Part shown: positions 15,556 through 23,149 of the stretch, piece after piece
Layout of the letters: each line of letters begins with the position of its first letter
How positions within the stretch are numbered: the first letter of the stretch is position 1
From: a virus
Reading direction: 5' to 3' (one strand)
DNA: 64,000 bases
IMG/VR virus record: IMGVR_UViG_3300047510_001751
Coordinates: 62,001-126,000 of that record
Program-made: the position numbers and the translations under genes
Notes under the pieces: generated by a model
The model's database searches: none
The model's input: only the letters and a program-made list of their open reading frames with translations
Told to the model about the DNA's origin: nothing

Positions 15556-16678
15556 TCTCAGTTTCTTGTTGAATTTGAGAATCCTGTTCGGCACCAACAC
15601 TGGCATCAATTTTGTCATACAGTTCCATGAAACTAGTCTTGGTTTCATCATCAAAGCGATTCACACAAACTTGAATTGCTTTCATACGCTTACCAAAAAT
15701 ACTGTAAGCACGAACGATGTGAGTCAGGCGACGAGTAGAGATTACTTCATCTACACCACCATCCTTAAAAGTTTTACGGATGATATCTGCCCAAGCAGCA
15801 AGCTTCCCACAGAACTCTTCATCAAGACAACCAAGCTTAGCAGAAAGCTTTTCAAGAATCTTCTGCTCAGTCTTGGGAGCAGGATAATCCTGCTCAAAGG
15901 TGAGAGCAAATCGCTCAAGGAATGCTTCGTTCAGAACGTTAGTGCCGATAAAGCGACCATCATCAGAACCCTTTCCCTTTGTGTTGGCAGTGGCAACGAT
16001 AGTGAAACCAGCAGCAGGCTTCACGTAACGACCAGTTTTTTTCAGGAACACACCCTTGCCTTCGAGGATGGATTGGAGACACAAGATCTTGTTGGAAGCA
16101 AGATCAACTTCATCAAGAAGAAGAACAGCTCCACGCTCAAGTGCTTCAATCACAGGACCATTGTGCCACACAGTTTCTCCGTTGATCAGGCGGAAACCAC
16201 CAATCAAATCGTCTTCATCAGTTTCAATAGTGATGTTGACACGAATCAATTCACGCTTCAGCTGAGCACAAGCTTGCTCTACGCCGAAAGTTTTGCCGTT
16301 GCCAGACATACCAGTGATAAAGATAGGGTAAAACAACCCAGAAGAAATAATTTTCTTAACATCACTAAAATTACCAAAGCTGACGAAGTTAGCATCTTTA
16401 TCAGGAATCAGGTTTTCACGGTGAATCACAACATGCTCTACCGCCTGCTCAGCAGGTTCAGCAGCAGGAGCATGATAAGTATTTTCAATATCTTGAGCAG
16501 TCAGGTTCCAACGACCATGACCAGTTTTAAAAGTTTCTAGACGCTTGGCAATAGTGGGATAAGAACTACCAAATTCAGCAGCAGCAGCAATTACAGCGTT
16601 GCTACCAAAGTCTTCCCCAAAATGAGTAGAAATATAAGCGATAAGAGCTTCTTGTTCAATGTTTGCTTTACGAGCCAT
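15542..16678 (-). CDS. MoxR/CobS-like AAA+ ATPase
   Basis: AAA+ ATPase of the MoxR/CobS group (cyanophage homologues are often called cobS). The 378-residue product has an N-terminal helical domain (1-70, with a helix-turn-helix-like SSYPTIAKRLETF). Walker A is GMSGNGKTFG near residues 122-131, and Walker B is AVLLLDEVDLAS near 182-193. The sensor segment TIVATANTKGKG and the arginine-finger region LNEAFLERFA follow. Such ATPases act with VWA-domain partners as chaperone or metal-insertion machines. The adjacent upstream gene (16762-18993) is exactly such a partner. A CobN chelatase subunit is not seen, so a B12 role is doubtful. A promoter (16708-16713) and a GGAG site lie just upstream. Confidence 0.9.
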   Translation of the reverse strand: MARKANIEQEALIAYISTHFGEDFGSNAVIAAAAEFGSSYPTIAKRLETFKTGHGRWNLTAQDIENTYHAPAAEPAEQAVEHVVIHRENLIPDKDANFVSFGNFSDVKKIISSGLFYPIFITGMSGNGKTFGVEQACAQLKRELIRVNITIETDEDDLIGGFRLINGETVWHNGPVIEALERGAVLLLDEVDLASNKILCLQSILEGKGVFLKKTGRYVKPAAGFTIVATANTKGKGSDDGRFIGTNVLNEAFLERFALTFEQDYPAPKTEQKILEKLSAKLGCLDEEFCGKLAAWADIIRKTFKDGGVDEVISTRRLTHIVRAYSIFGKRMKAIQVCVNRFDDETKTSFMELYDKIDASVGAEQDSQIQQETENEEV

Positions 16679-16707
16679 GATAAGTAATCTCCGTTGTGGA
16701 TGAAGTA

Positions 16708-16713
16708 ATTATA
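16708..16713 (-). promoter_or_regulatory. Extended -10 promoter for the AAA+ gene
   Basis: Minus-strand TGCTATAAT (extended -10) lies 30 bases before the ATG at 16678, directly after the hairpin at 16721-16742. No good -35 box is seen. It would let the AAA+ ATPase and the clamp genes be expressed independently of the VWA gene. Confidence 0.55.
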
Positions 16714-16720
16714 GCAGAGG

Positions 16721-16742
16721 TGGGGCACTGGGGTGTGCCCCA
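16721..16742 (-). terminator. GC-rich hairpin between VWA and AAA+ genes
   Basis: A perfect 8-bp stem TGGGGCAC/GTGCCCCA with a six-base loop. No T tract follows on the minus strand, so it may weaken rather than stop transcription, or protect an RNA end. Confidence 0.5.
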
Positions 16743-16761
16743 TGGACGGTTTGGGAACTGG

Positions 16762-18993
16762 TTAGGAAACCAGAGTGGTGAAAGAAGACAGAAGCTTTTT
16801 GTTTGTCGTCTTCTTCTTAAGCATAGTACGGAATGCTCGTCCGATGTCAGCTGTAGTGGCCTCCTCCTCAACTGTCATAGCGACAGTGCCAGCAGATAGG
16901 TTGTTAGAAGCTACCACGTAAAGAGCATCATATCCAATACCATTAATTTCACATGAACGCTCTTTCTTCCAAATTTTCATGAGATCGGAAGAATCTTGTC
17001 CGTGCTCATCTTTGTTAAAGTTTTTAGTCAATTGATAAAAACTACCACCACCCATGATTCGAAAACCAATCAAATTAACTTCAGGAAAATTATCTTTAAG
17101 GTTTTCCAAAAGAATGGCAGTCATATCGCTACTCGAATTACCAAAATCAAAGTTACGATAAACGTGACCAATCTTACGATCACGAAGAGCATTAATGCTA
17201 CTCACGTAATTGTGACCAAGATAGTTGTAGTTAGAACCATGACGATTTTTTAGATTGACATTGTAGTTCAGGTTGTTACCTTCGCCATCAGTCAAAATAA
17301 CAACATTAACTTTCTGAAGTTTGTTGTTTGTTTTAAACTGAGGAATGATCTGATGAAGAGCAATGATAGATTCATTAAGCGGAGTGCCACTAAGATCCAT
17401 ACCCGCTGGAATGCTAAAAGAATTATTCATGTGGTAATGAGAATCCTCCCGACAAGCAAGACGCCACAGGTTAAGGATACACTGATCCAGAACTTTGGTA
17501 TTGGCACGAGAGCTGAGGAAGTTCATCAAACGGAATCGGTTATGAACATCAATAATACCATCATCCTGTTTATGGAGTTTTTTAGGAGCGGCGTAGCTAC
17601 TATCAACATAAGCATTAGACCACTCGTAAGTAAATCCATATACTTCAAAAGGAATTTGAACTTTTTTACAGAACCACACAAGGTTCAACAGTTGCTTGAC
17701 AGTATCCAGCAGATAGTCGGACATAGAACCAGACCAATCAAGAATAAAAACCAGACCATGATTCTTTCCATCAGCAACCACAGAAATCTTACGGAAGATA
17801 TCTTCGTTATACTTGTAAGTATGAAGCTTACTGGTGTCAAGAGTTCCAGTACGAGCCGTGGACATACGCTGATAAGCGTCTGCTGACTTCTTCATTTCAA
17901 ACTCTTTAACCAGATAGTTCACTTCTTTCTGAGATTCAGTTTTATATTTACGATAATCAGCATCCACTTTAGTGAAAATACTTTTATCAGGACCATAGGT
18001 AAAAGAGTATTTTCGATCAGATTCTTCAAAGCAATCGTTCATATAGGCCATGAGCATTTTGTAATCAGCAATTACGTGATTCAAATTAAGTTCTGGACGT
18101 TCAACATAATAAGTTTCTTGACCAGAATACCCAGACAGGTTTTGAGCTTTTTCATCAAAAGCTTGTTGAGTTTTAGAAATTTGCTCGTCAGTAGATTCAG
18201 TAGGACCACCGCCTTCATTACTGTCAGCAGTGTTGTCGTTAGGACCACTGCCTTTGCTACCAGAATTGTTATCGTTTTTTTCTTGATTTTCGGATTCGTT
18301 AGAACCACTGCCACCTTGTCCACCTTCGATCTGAGTGCCTTCACCACTAACCTGAACCTGTTGATCAGATTCACCTTGATTAGATTGACTATCGCCAGCT
18401 ACAATCTCGCTGTTAGCAGGAAGATTTGCAGAATCCTGAGCTTCTTGTTTAATGTAACGCTGAAGCTCTTCACAAATGTAAAGAACCTGATCAAAAGTTT
18501 CTGCCTGCTCAATCATTTCAATGAAAGCAGATTCACGCTCATTGAAAGGCATCCGAGCATAAGCACCAACCTTAAAATGAAGATTGATTCGATCAATCAA
18601 AGATAGATCATTAAGATCTTCATCAGCAATGCTGAAGAAATCATCATCGTTCAGTTCTTTATACCCGTTGTAGAAAGTACGAGCAAGACCAGGAAACTTA
18701 CGCTTCATGAGTTTCTCGATACGAGCATCTTCCACAACGTTCACAAAATCTTTAGGAACATCATCGGGAACTTTAGTAGTCCAATCTTCATTTGGAGTAT
18801 AGATAGCATGTCCCACTTCATGACCCACCAGAAGGTCGTAGACGACGCTAGAAGCCCTGTTCCAGATCGGAAGGGTCAGTACACGCCGAAGCACATCAAA
18901 GGACGCTGTAGGGACCCTCTTGTGCTCAATGATGAGGTTTTCGGTAGCCAGCAGTTTGGCAAGAGTGCCTTTGACTTCGTGGTTAACGGACAT
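16762..18993 (-). CDS. VWA-domain protein with HEVGH motif (CobT-like)
   Basis: A 743-residue partner of the AAA+ ATPase. The N-terminal part contains VGHEVGHAIYTP near residues 55-66, an HExxH zinc-protease signature, with VVEDARIEKLMKRKF nearby supplying acidic residues that could complete the site. The middle, about residues 195-275, is a Gly/Ser/Asn/Gln-rich linker. The VWA domain begins near 410 with the metal-ion site ILDWSGSMSDYL (DxSxS), continues with a TPLNESI-type threonine and VVILTDGEGNN. VWA proteins present substrates to MoxR-type ATPases. Whether the HEVGH site is an active protease is unknown. No B12 function is demonstrated. The downstream AAA+ gene has its own promoter. Confidence 0.88.
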   Translation of the reverse strand: MSVNHEVKGTLAKLLATENLIIEHKRVPTASFDVLRRVLTLPIWNRASSVVYDLLVGHEVGHAIYTPNEDWTTKVPDDVPKDFVNVVEDARIEKLMKRKFPGLARTFYNGYKELNDDDFFSIADEDLNDLSLIDRINLHFKVGAYARMPFNERESAFIEMIEQAETFDQVLYICEELQRYIKQEAQDSANLPANSEIVAGDSQSNQGESDQQVQVSGEGTQIEGGQGGSGSNESENQEKNDNNSGSKGSGPNDNTADSNEGGGPTESTDEQISKTQQAFDEKAQNLSGYSGQETYYVERPELNLNHVIADYKMLMAYMNDCFEESDRKYSFTYGPDKSIFTKVDADYRKYKTESQKEVNYLVKEFEMKKSADAYQRMSTARTGTLDTSKLHTYKYNEDIFRKISVVADGKNHGLVFILDWSGSMSDYLLDTVKQLLNLVWFCKKVQIPFEVYGFTYEWSNAYVDSSYAAPKKLHKQDDGIIDVHNRFRLMNFLSSRANTKVLDQCILNLWRLACREDSHYHMNNSFSIPAGMDLSGTPLNESIIALHQIIPQFKTNNKLQKVNVVILTDGEGNNLNYNVNLKNRHGSNYNYLGHNYVSSINALRDRKIGHVYRNFDFGNSSSDMTAILLENLKDNFPEVNLIGFRIMGGGSFYQLTKNFNKDEHGQDSSDLMKIWKKERSCEINGIGYDALYVVASNNLSAGTVAMTVEEEATTADIGRAFRTMLKKKTTNKKLLSSFTTLVS

Positions 18994-19015
18994 TGGTTTC
19001 GTTTGAACTGACGTT

Positions 19016-19044
19016 ATTGTAGTACAAAAAAAGGAGGGTGTTAC
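19016..19044 (-). promoter_or_regulatory. Weak candidate promoter for the VWA gene
   Basis: Minus-strand GTAACA (19039-19044), 17-base spacer, TACAAT (19016-19021), placed 22 bases before the VWA ATG and overlapping the gp46 terminator. Four of six and five of six consensus positions match. The layout repeats that of the promoter at 11484-11512, but the match is modest. Confidence 0.3.
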
Positions 19045-19050
19045 CCCTCC
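19026..19050 (-). terminator. Terminator at the end of gp46
   Basis: Minus-strand GGAGGG-GTAACA-CCCTCC followed by seven T: a classical intrinsic terminator. The gp46 stop codon (19041-19043) lies inside its loop, as in the small gene ending at 3166. Confidence 0.85.
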
Positions 19051-20780
19051 TGTGCCACTTCATTAACTGTCTCTCGGACAGTGCTAAAGTTTTTAATTTT
19101 TTCACACTTCCAAGTTTTATCAAACTTCTCTTCCATGCCTTCCTTGTGAGAGATTACAAACACGTTCGTGTTCTCATCAAAGTTTTTCAGAATCCATCCT
19201 AGCTCACTAGTGCCTGATTGGTCAAGCGATCCATCAAAGATTTCATCTAGGATCAAGAGGTTAGTATCCACGCTACTCTTAAGCTTAGCAATAGCTCTCC
19301 AAGTAAGCAGAAGAGCGATATCAATACGAGCTTTTTCTCCTTCAGAAAATGATTCATACGAAAATGAGTCCCTATAACGTGATTTAATTGTCTCTTCAAA
19401 ACTCTCGTTCAATGTAAAATTTACATAAAAATCCATGTTCTGAAGATACTCATTAATGAGTTTATTCATTACAGGAAGATAACGTTTGATGATTCTGGTT
19501 TTGATGCCGTTGTCTTTAAGTAGTTGACTAGCAGCCAGAAGACAATCACGTTCTTCCTTAACAGCAATCATTTGATTTTTGGATTCATGTAAAGCTTTTT
19601 CTAAACCCTGAAGTTTAGAATCTTCTTCATTTCGATTGGAGTTGTTGTTCTGTAGATCAGAAATTTCTCGCTGAAGATCTTGAATCTGTGACTGGTATGA
19701 ACTGATTTGAAACTGATGGATTTGAATGTCGTTAAAAAGACTCGTCCACTTTTTACTCAATTCGGTGAAATTAGATTCTCGTTCTTCCTCAAGTTTGATA
19801 GCTAGTTCCATTTCTTCCATACCCTGCTTGAGTTCTTTAATAGAATTCATAATCTCAGCTACTTTAGTATCACGAAGTTCTTCGTGAATATGCTGAGTAC
19901 ATGTGGGGCAAGTAGTGTTCTCTGTAAAGAACTGATGTTCTTTTTTATGAGACGTGAACTTCTGCTGAATTTTACCACGAAGGTTTCCGAGCTTTTTTAG
20001 TTTAGTAGTAGCGTTAGAAAACTCTTCCATTTCTTGCTTGATAGATCCAGATTCTTGATTAAGTTGATCAAGTTTAACGGATACATCTTTCTCAAGTTTA
20101 GTAAAATGAAATACTTTATTGTTCTTTTCTTGAATATCGTTTTGATTTTGAAGATCAAGATTAGCAATAAAGTTCTTCTGCATCGTAACCTTTTCTTGAA
20201 GAAGATCTATCTGATAGTCACGATCTTTAATATCATCATTGGCAAACTTAAGCTTCTCTTTCAAGTTAACATTCATCACCGAAAAAATTTGAATGTCGAG
20301 AATGTCTTCGATAATTTCCCTTCGTGATGCCAGTGGCAATCTCATAAATGGAACAAAAGTAGAAGAACCAAGAACGACAATCTGAGTGAATGATTTGTAG
20401 TTCATCTTAAGAATGTTCTTCTCAAGATAGTTTTGATAATCTGCCGTAGAAGATGATTGATCAAGCAACACACCGTTCTGCCAAACTTCGAAAATGGCTG
20501 GCTTAATCCCACGTACAATTTTGAATTGATTTTTTCCCGACTCAAACTCAATCTCTGTAACAAGATCAGAACCATTGACACTGTTCAGAAGCATCGGCTT
20601 GTTGATCTTTCGGAATGGTTTCCCGAATAGAGAAAACGTTAGAGCATCTAGGATGGTGCTTTTACCAGCTCCATTGGTTCCTACAATCAGATTAGTTTTT
20701 GCTCCATTCAAATTAAATTCTGTAAAGGTGTTACCCGTAGAAAGAAAATTCTTCCATTTCAATTTTTTAAAAACAATCAT
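19041..20780 (-). CDS. 46: Recombination endonuclease subunit gp46 (Rad50/SbcC family)
   Basis: ATPase subunit that, with gp47, resects DNA ends for recombination-dependent replication and host DNA breakdown. The 579-residue product has Walker A GTNGAGKSTILDALTF near residue 35, two coiled-coil arms and the zinc hook CPTC near residue 287. Signature and Walker B motifs (FSEGEKARIDIALLL and LLILDEIFDGSLD) are near 475-525. The D-loop and H-loop (VFVISHKEG) are present. The stop lies within a terminator. The ATG overlaps the preceding DUF3110-like gene by four bases; that small gene splits gp46 from gp47. Confidence 0.97.
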   Translation of the reverse strand: MIVFKKLKWKNFLSTGNTFTEFNLNGAKTNLIVGTNGAGKSTILDALTFSLFGKPFRKINKPMLLNSVNGSDLVTEIEFESGKNQFKIVRGIKPAIFEVWQNGVLLDQSSSTADYQNYLEKNILKMNYKSFTQIVVLGSSTFVPFMRLPLASRREIIEDILDIQIFSVMNVNLKEKLKFANDDIKDRDYQIDLLQEKVTMQKNFIANLDLQNQNDIQEKNNKVFHFTKLEKDVSVKLDQLNQESGSIKQEMEEFSNATTKLKKLGNLRGKIQQKFTSHKKEHQFFTENTTCPTCTQHIHEELRDTKVAEIMNSIKELKQGMEEMELAIKLEEERESNFTELSKKWTSLFNDIQIHQFQISSYQSQIQDLQREISDLQNNNSNRNEEDSKLQGLEKALHESKNQMIAVKEERDCLLAASQLLKDNGIKTRIIKRYLPVMNKLINEYLQNMDFYVNFTLNESFEETIKSRYRDSFSYESFSEGEKARIDIALLLTWRAIAKLKSSVDTNLLILDEIFDGSLDQSGTSELGWILKNFDENTNVFVISHKEGMEEKFDKTWKCEKIKNFSTVRETVNEVAQEG

Positions 20781-21046
20781 ACTAACTCAGTAGGAGGAAC
20801 AATAAAATCATCTTCGGTGATTATAGCATATTTTTGATCTCGCTCACGGCAAGCATTTACAATTACGTCTTCTGGAATTTCTACAACTTGTAATTTATAT
20901 TTTTCTGTTTGTATTTCAAGTTGCTCTTGATATCGTTCAGCGTCATCTTCACACTCAAAAATAGGAATAATTTGTTCTCCGTTAGTGTCGTCAATAACAG
21001 AAAATACTCCCTCTGGTTTATTTTTAAGTGTGAGAATAAACATCAT
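20777..21046 (-). CDS. DUF3110-like small protein
   Basis: An 89-residue protein placed between gp47 and gp46 with ATGA overlaps on both sides. The sequence FSVIDDTNGEQIIPIFECED, followed by DAERYQEQLEIQ and VVEIPEDVIVNACRERDQKY, matches the pattern of DUF3110 proteins common in cyanobacteria and cyanophages (hydrophobic strand, NGE, FE-x-EDDAxRYxxxLE, then a Val-rich strand). Function unknown. The tight coupling suggests co-production with the gp46/47 nuclease. The family distribution supports a cyanobacterial host. Confidence 0.8.
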   Translation of the reverse strand: MMFILTLKNKPEGVFSVIDDTNGEQIIPIFECEDDAERYQEQLEIQTEKYKLQVVEIPEDVIVNACRERDQKYAIITEDDFIVPPTELV

Positions 21047-22092
21047 ACTACTTCACAGCTTTCAATATATAGTGACTTCATAATATTTTTAAGTTGATTT
21101 TTATTCACAGAAATTTCTACATCATCAATATATTCATTGAGAAGAGAAAGCGTATCCTTGGCTTCGAGATCAGCATCAACGTGTTTGACCGAATCCTTTT
21201 CGACTAATGTTTCAACTACTTTTAAATCATGAACACCAACATCAAATAATGCTTCAATTGTTTTTTCAAATCTAAAATAATCAGTTTTGTTTTCTACGAT
21301 AACTTTAACAAAAGTGTTTGAATACTCACTGGGATTGATGCTGAAATTAGGATCAGCATCATCATAATAAATTTTTTGGAAAATTTCGTATGGGTTCTTG
21401 ACGAAAGATAACTTGTTGGATGTCGGTTCATACAGGTGAAAGCCTCGTGGATCTTTGTAATCATTCCAGAACATCTGGTATGGATTGCCAAGATAAGTGA
21501 CATTACCCTTTCTTGACTTATGGTGAAAGTGTCCAGAAAACACTTGCTTAAATTTGATAAACACATCTGGGTCCATACCACCTTCGTGAACAAGACCAGG
21601 AGAAACTTCAAACCCGTTTAGTTCAAGATGCCCCATTACAACTTTAGCAGTTGTTTGCTTTAGATGTTGATGAACTTCAGCTTCATTCTCAGAATTGATC
21701 CAAGGGAGCATACAGATAGGAACACCTTCAATAACTGTGGTGGTGGGCTTTGAGTAGACGATGATGTTGTCATAGTCAGAAAGAAGTAGATCTGGAGAAT
21801 TTATATCATTTGTGTTCTTATAATAAACATCATGATTTCCCGTAATCATATGAAGGGTGATACCAAGGTCACGGATACGATCAAAATAATAGCGGCGAAT
21901 ACGATTCCAAACATTAAAATCAATGCCCTTACGATTATCAAACGTATCTCCGAGATCGATAATGGTAGATATTCCCTGTTGTTGAAGAGTCGGAAAAAAT
22001 ACTTCATTATAAAATTCCAAAAAGTATTCCCAAAAAATCACACTACCTTTACGACCGTCGAGATGCTGGTCAGTAATAAGAGCTACTGTCAT
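21043..22092 (-). CDS. 47: Recombination nuclease gp47 (Mre11/SbcD family)
   Basis: Metallophosphoesterase nuclease subunit paired with gp46. The 349-residue product has the family metal-binding motifs in order: ITDQHLDG near residue 6, DLGDTFDNRKG near 46, TGNHDVYYKN near 84, MGHLELNG near 148 and SGHFHHKSRKG near 180. These match Mre11 motifs I-V. The C-terminal third (NTFVKVIVENKTDYFRFEKT) is the capping or gp46-binding part. The ATG overlaps the gp55 stop by four bases, and the gene ends in an overlap with the DUF3110-like gene. Confidence 0.97.
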   Translation of the reverse strand: MTVALITDQHLDGRKGSVIFWEYFLEFYNEVFFPTLQQQGISTIIDLGDTFDNRKGIDFNVWNRIRRYYFDRIRDLGITLHMITGNHDVYYKNTNDINSPDLLLSDYDNIIVYSKPTTTVIEGVPICMLPWINSENEAEVHQHLKQTTAKVVMGHLELNGFEVSPGLVHEGGMDPDVFIKFKQVFSGHFHHKSRKGNVTYLGNPYQMFWNDYKDPRGFHLYEPTSNKLSFVKNPYEIFQKIYYDDADPNFSINPSEYSNTFVKVIVENKTDYFRFEKTIEALFDVGVHDLKVVETLVEKDSVKHVDADLEAKDTLSLLNEYIDDVEISVNKNQLKNIMKSLYIESCEVV

Positions 22093-22580
22093 CGTTTGTT
22101 TTTAATCTCAAGGTTTTCTTTAATCCCAGACATATCAGAATAATTTTGATTAAGTCCTGCCATATCTCCTTCAAAACTTTCTGTATACATTACATGCTCG
22201 TATCCACTACGCTCAAGTATCTTTGTTTTAATTTCAAGTTGTTTTTTCTCTTTAGCAATTCTACGAAGAAAGGCAAAGTAAATTACCTGAGTAAAATAGG
22301 CAAAAGGATTACTTGATTTTTCTGGATCAAAGTTATGAATGTATTGTAAACAGTTTTCTATGCCATCCGAGATCATTTCATCACGGAACATATAGTTTAC
22401 AAAGTTAGGTTTGTATGACAAGTGTGTGGCAATCTTCAGAAAACAGTCACCAATGTAGTTAGGAACACGAGGCTTCGGCAGACCTTTCTCTTTAGCATCA
22501 AGAACTTTTTTTCTGTAAACGCTTATTGCCTCTAAGAAATCCTTGTTATTGACGTAGTTCTCTGTTTTCTTTTTTGCCAT
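22089..22580 (-). CDS. 55: Late-transcription sigma factor gp55
   Basis: Phage sigma factor that directs host RNA polymerase to late promoters of the TATAAATA type. The 163-residue product shows conserved gp55 features: IGDCFLKIATHLSYKPNFVNY, then FRDEMISDGIENCLQYIHNFDPEKSSNPFAYFTQVIYFAFLRRI. The last is the sigma-2-like core that reads the -10 element. The ATG at 22580 is chosen because the longer frame (from 22625) would start upstream of, or inside, the strong promoter at 22614-22642. The gene overlaps gp47 by four bases. Its expression from a host-type promoter and the many NATAAATA boxes before virion genes describe an early-to-late switch. Confidence 0.94.
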   Translation of the reverse strand: MAKKKTENYVNNKDFLEAISVYRKKVLDAKEKGLPKPRVPNYIGDCFLKIATHLSYKPNFVNYMFRDEMISDGIENCLQYIHNFDPEKSSNPFAYFTQVIYFAFLRRIAKEKKQLEIKTKILERSGYEHVMYTESFEGDMAGLNQNYSDMSGIKENLEIKNKR

Positions 22581-22613
22581 GATACATGTCTCTATCCAAA
22601 TTGTTATGGTATC

Positions 22614-22642
22614 AGTATAGACCATATTGGGTTGTTTGTCAA
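22614..22642 (-). promoter_or_regulatory. Consensus sigma70 promoter for gp55
   Basis: Minus-strand TTGACA (22637-22642), exactly 17 bases, then TATACT (22614-22619). Transcription should start near 22607, 27 bases before the gp55 ATG. It would start an early transcript through gp55, gp47, the DUF3110-like gene and gp46, ending at the terminator 19026-19050. Confidence 0.88.
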
Positions 22643-22654
22643 GGGGGTTGACAA
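22636..22654. promoter_or_regulatory. Palindrome overlapping the gp55 -35 box
   Basis: A perfect inverted repeat, minus strand TTGTCAA-CCCCC-TTGACAA, whose right arm contains the whole -35 box. It could be a protein-binding operator that competes with RNA polymerase. A short terminator is less likely, since no T tract follows. Confidence 0.5.
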
Positions 22655-22726
22655 AACCTCAGAAACCCAGTAGAATCACTCTGTTAGGGGTTCAGATAAA
22701 TAATATCTTTAAATACTTTAAATTAC

Positions 22727-23149
22727 TTAGGACTTCTTATAGATCTCTTCAAGAAACCTTTTAGTTTCCTTTACAGATCCTAAGTAACCCATTTGTTTAC
22801 TGAATTTATTTGGTTTAACATTTATAGAATTATTTGATTCAGATAATAATTCTTTATTAGAATCATCGTTAAGATTGTTTAGGTAAAATGATTCAATTCT
22901 TTTATCTAACTCTGTCATAGTGATCACTTGTTCCATTTTAATCACAAACAAAGAATCATAAGTTGAATGTATCCAATCTTTTAGAATAAATCCTTCAACA
23001 GGTTTACCATTCTTTTTTTGTGATAGTTTCTCTACCAATAAAGGATTCTCTACTAATAAAGAATTCTCATCTGGTAAATAACATACTTTAGCTATAATTT
23101 CTTCACCAGATGATAACTTTATGGTAGAGAAGAATTCTTCTTCCATCAT
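22727..23149 (-). CDS. Sm-like small protein D
   Basis: A 140-residue protein between uvsW and gp55, related in plan to the three Sm-like proteins near gp43. It begins FFSTIKLSSGEEIIAKVCYL (strand with GEE-I-A), followed by LLVENPLLVE, then ILKDWIHSTYDSLFVIKMEQ and VITMTELDKRIESFYLNNL. The last part fits the W-x-x-x-S-x-x-x-F-x-I, V-x-x-I and helix-with-Tyr pattern of the family. A polar tail with SNNSINVKPNKFSKQMG ends the protein. An Sm fold and RNA binding are inferred only. The stop overlaps nothing; the next gene, gp55, begins 146 bases later behind its own promoter. The ATG overlaps the uvsW stop by four bases. Confidence 0.75.
   Translation of the reverse strand: MMEEEFFSTIKLSSGEEIIAKVCYLPDENSLLVENPLLVEKLSQKKNGKPVEGFILKDWIHSTYDSLFVIKMEQVITMTELDKRIESFYLNNLNDDSNKELLSESNNSINVKPNKFSKQMGYLGSVKETKRFLEEIYKKS

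Noticed and set aside
15566-16540. Long open frame on the plus strand (324 codons)
   Set aside because: It lies fully opposite the AAA+ gene, whose Walker motifs are intact; its product has no recognisable features and no binding site.
15542-18993. Cobalamin synthesis (cobS/cobT) as the function of the AAA+/VWA pair
   Set aside because: No CobN-like subunit or other B12 gene is visible; the domain match is to the broad MoxR/VWA group.
22581-22625. Longer N-terminus for gp55
   Set aside because: It would begin within the strong promoter and before the likely transcript start; MAKKK at 22580 fits better.
22694-22701. GATAAATA on the plus strand
   Set aside because: It points away from gp55 into the opposite strand, where no plus-strand gene follows; most likely chance.
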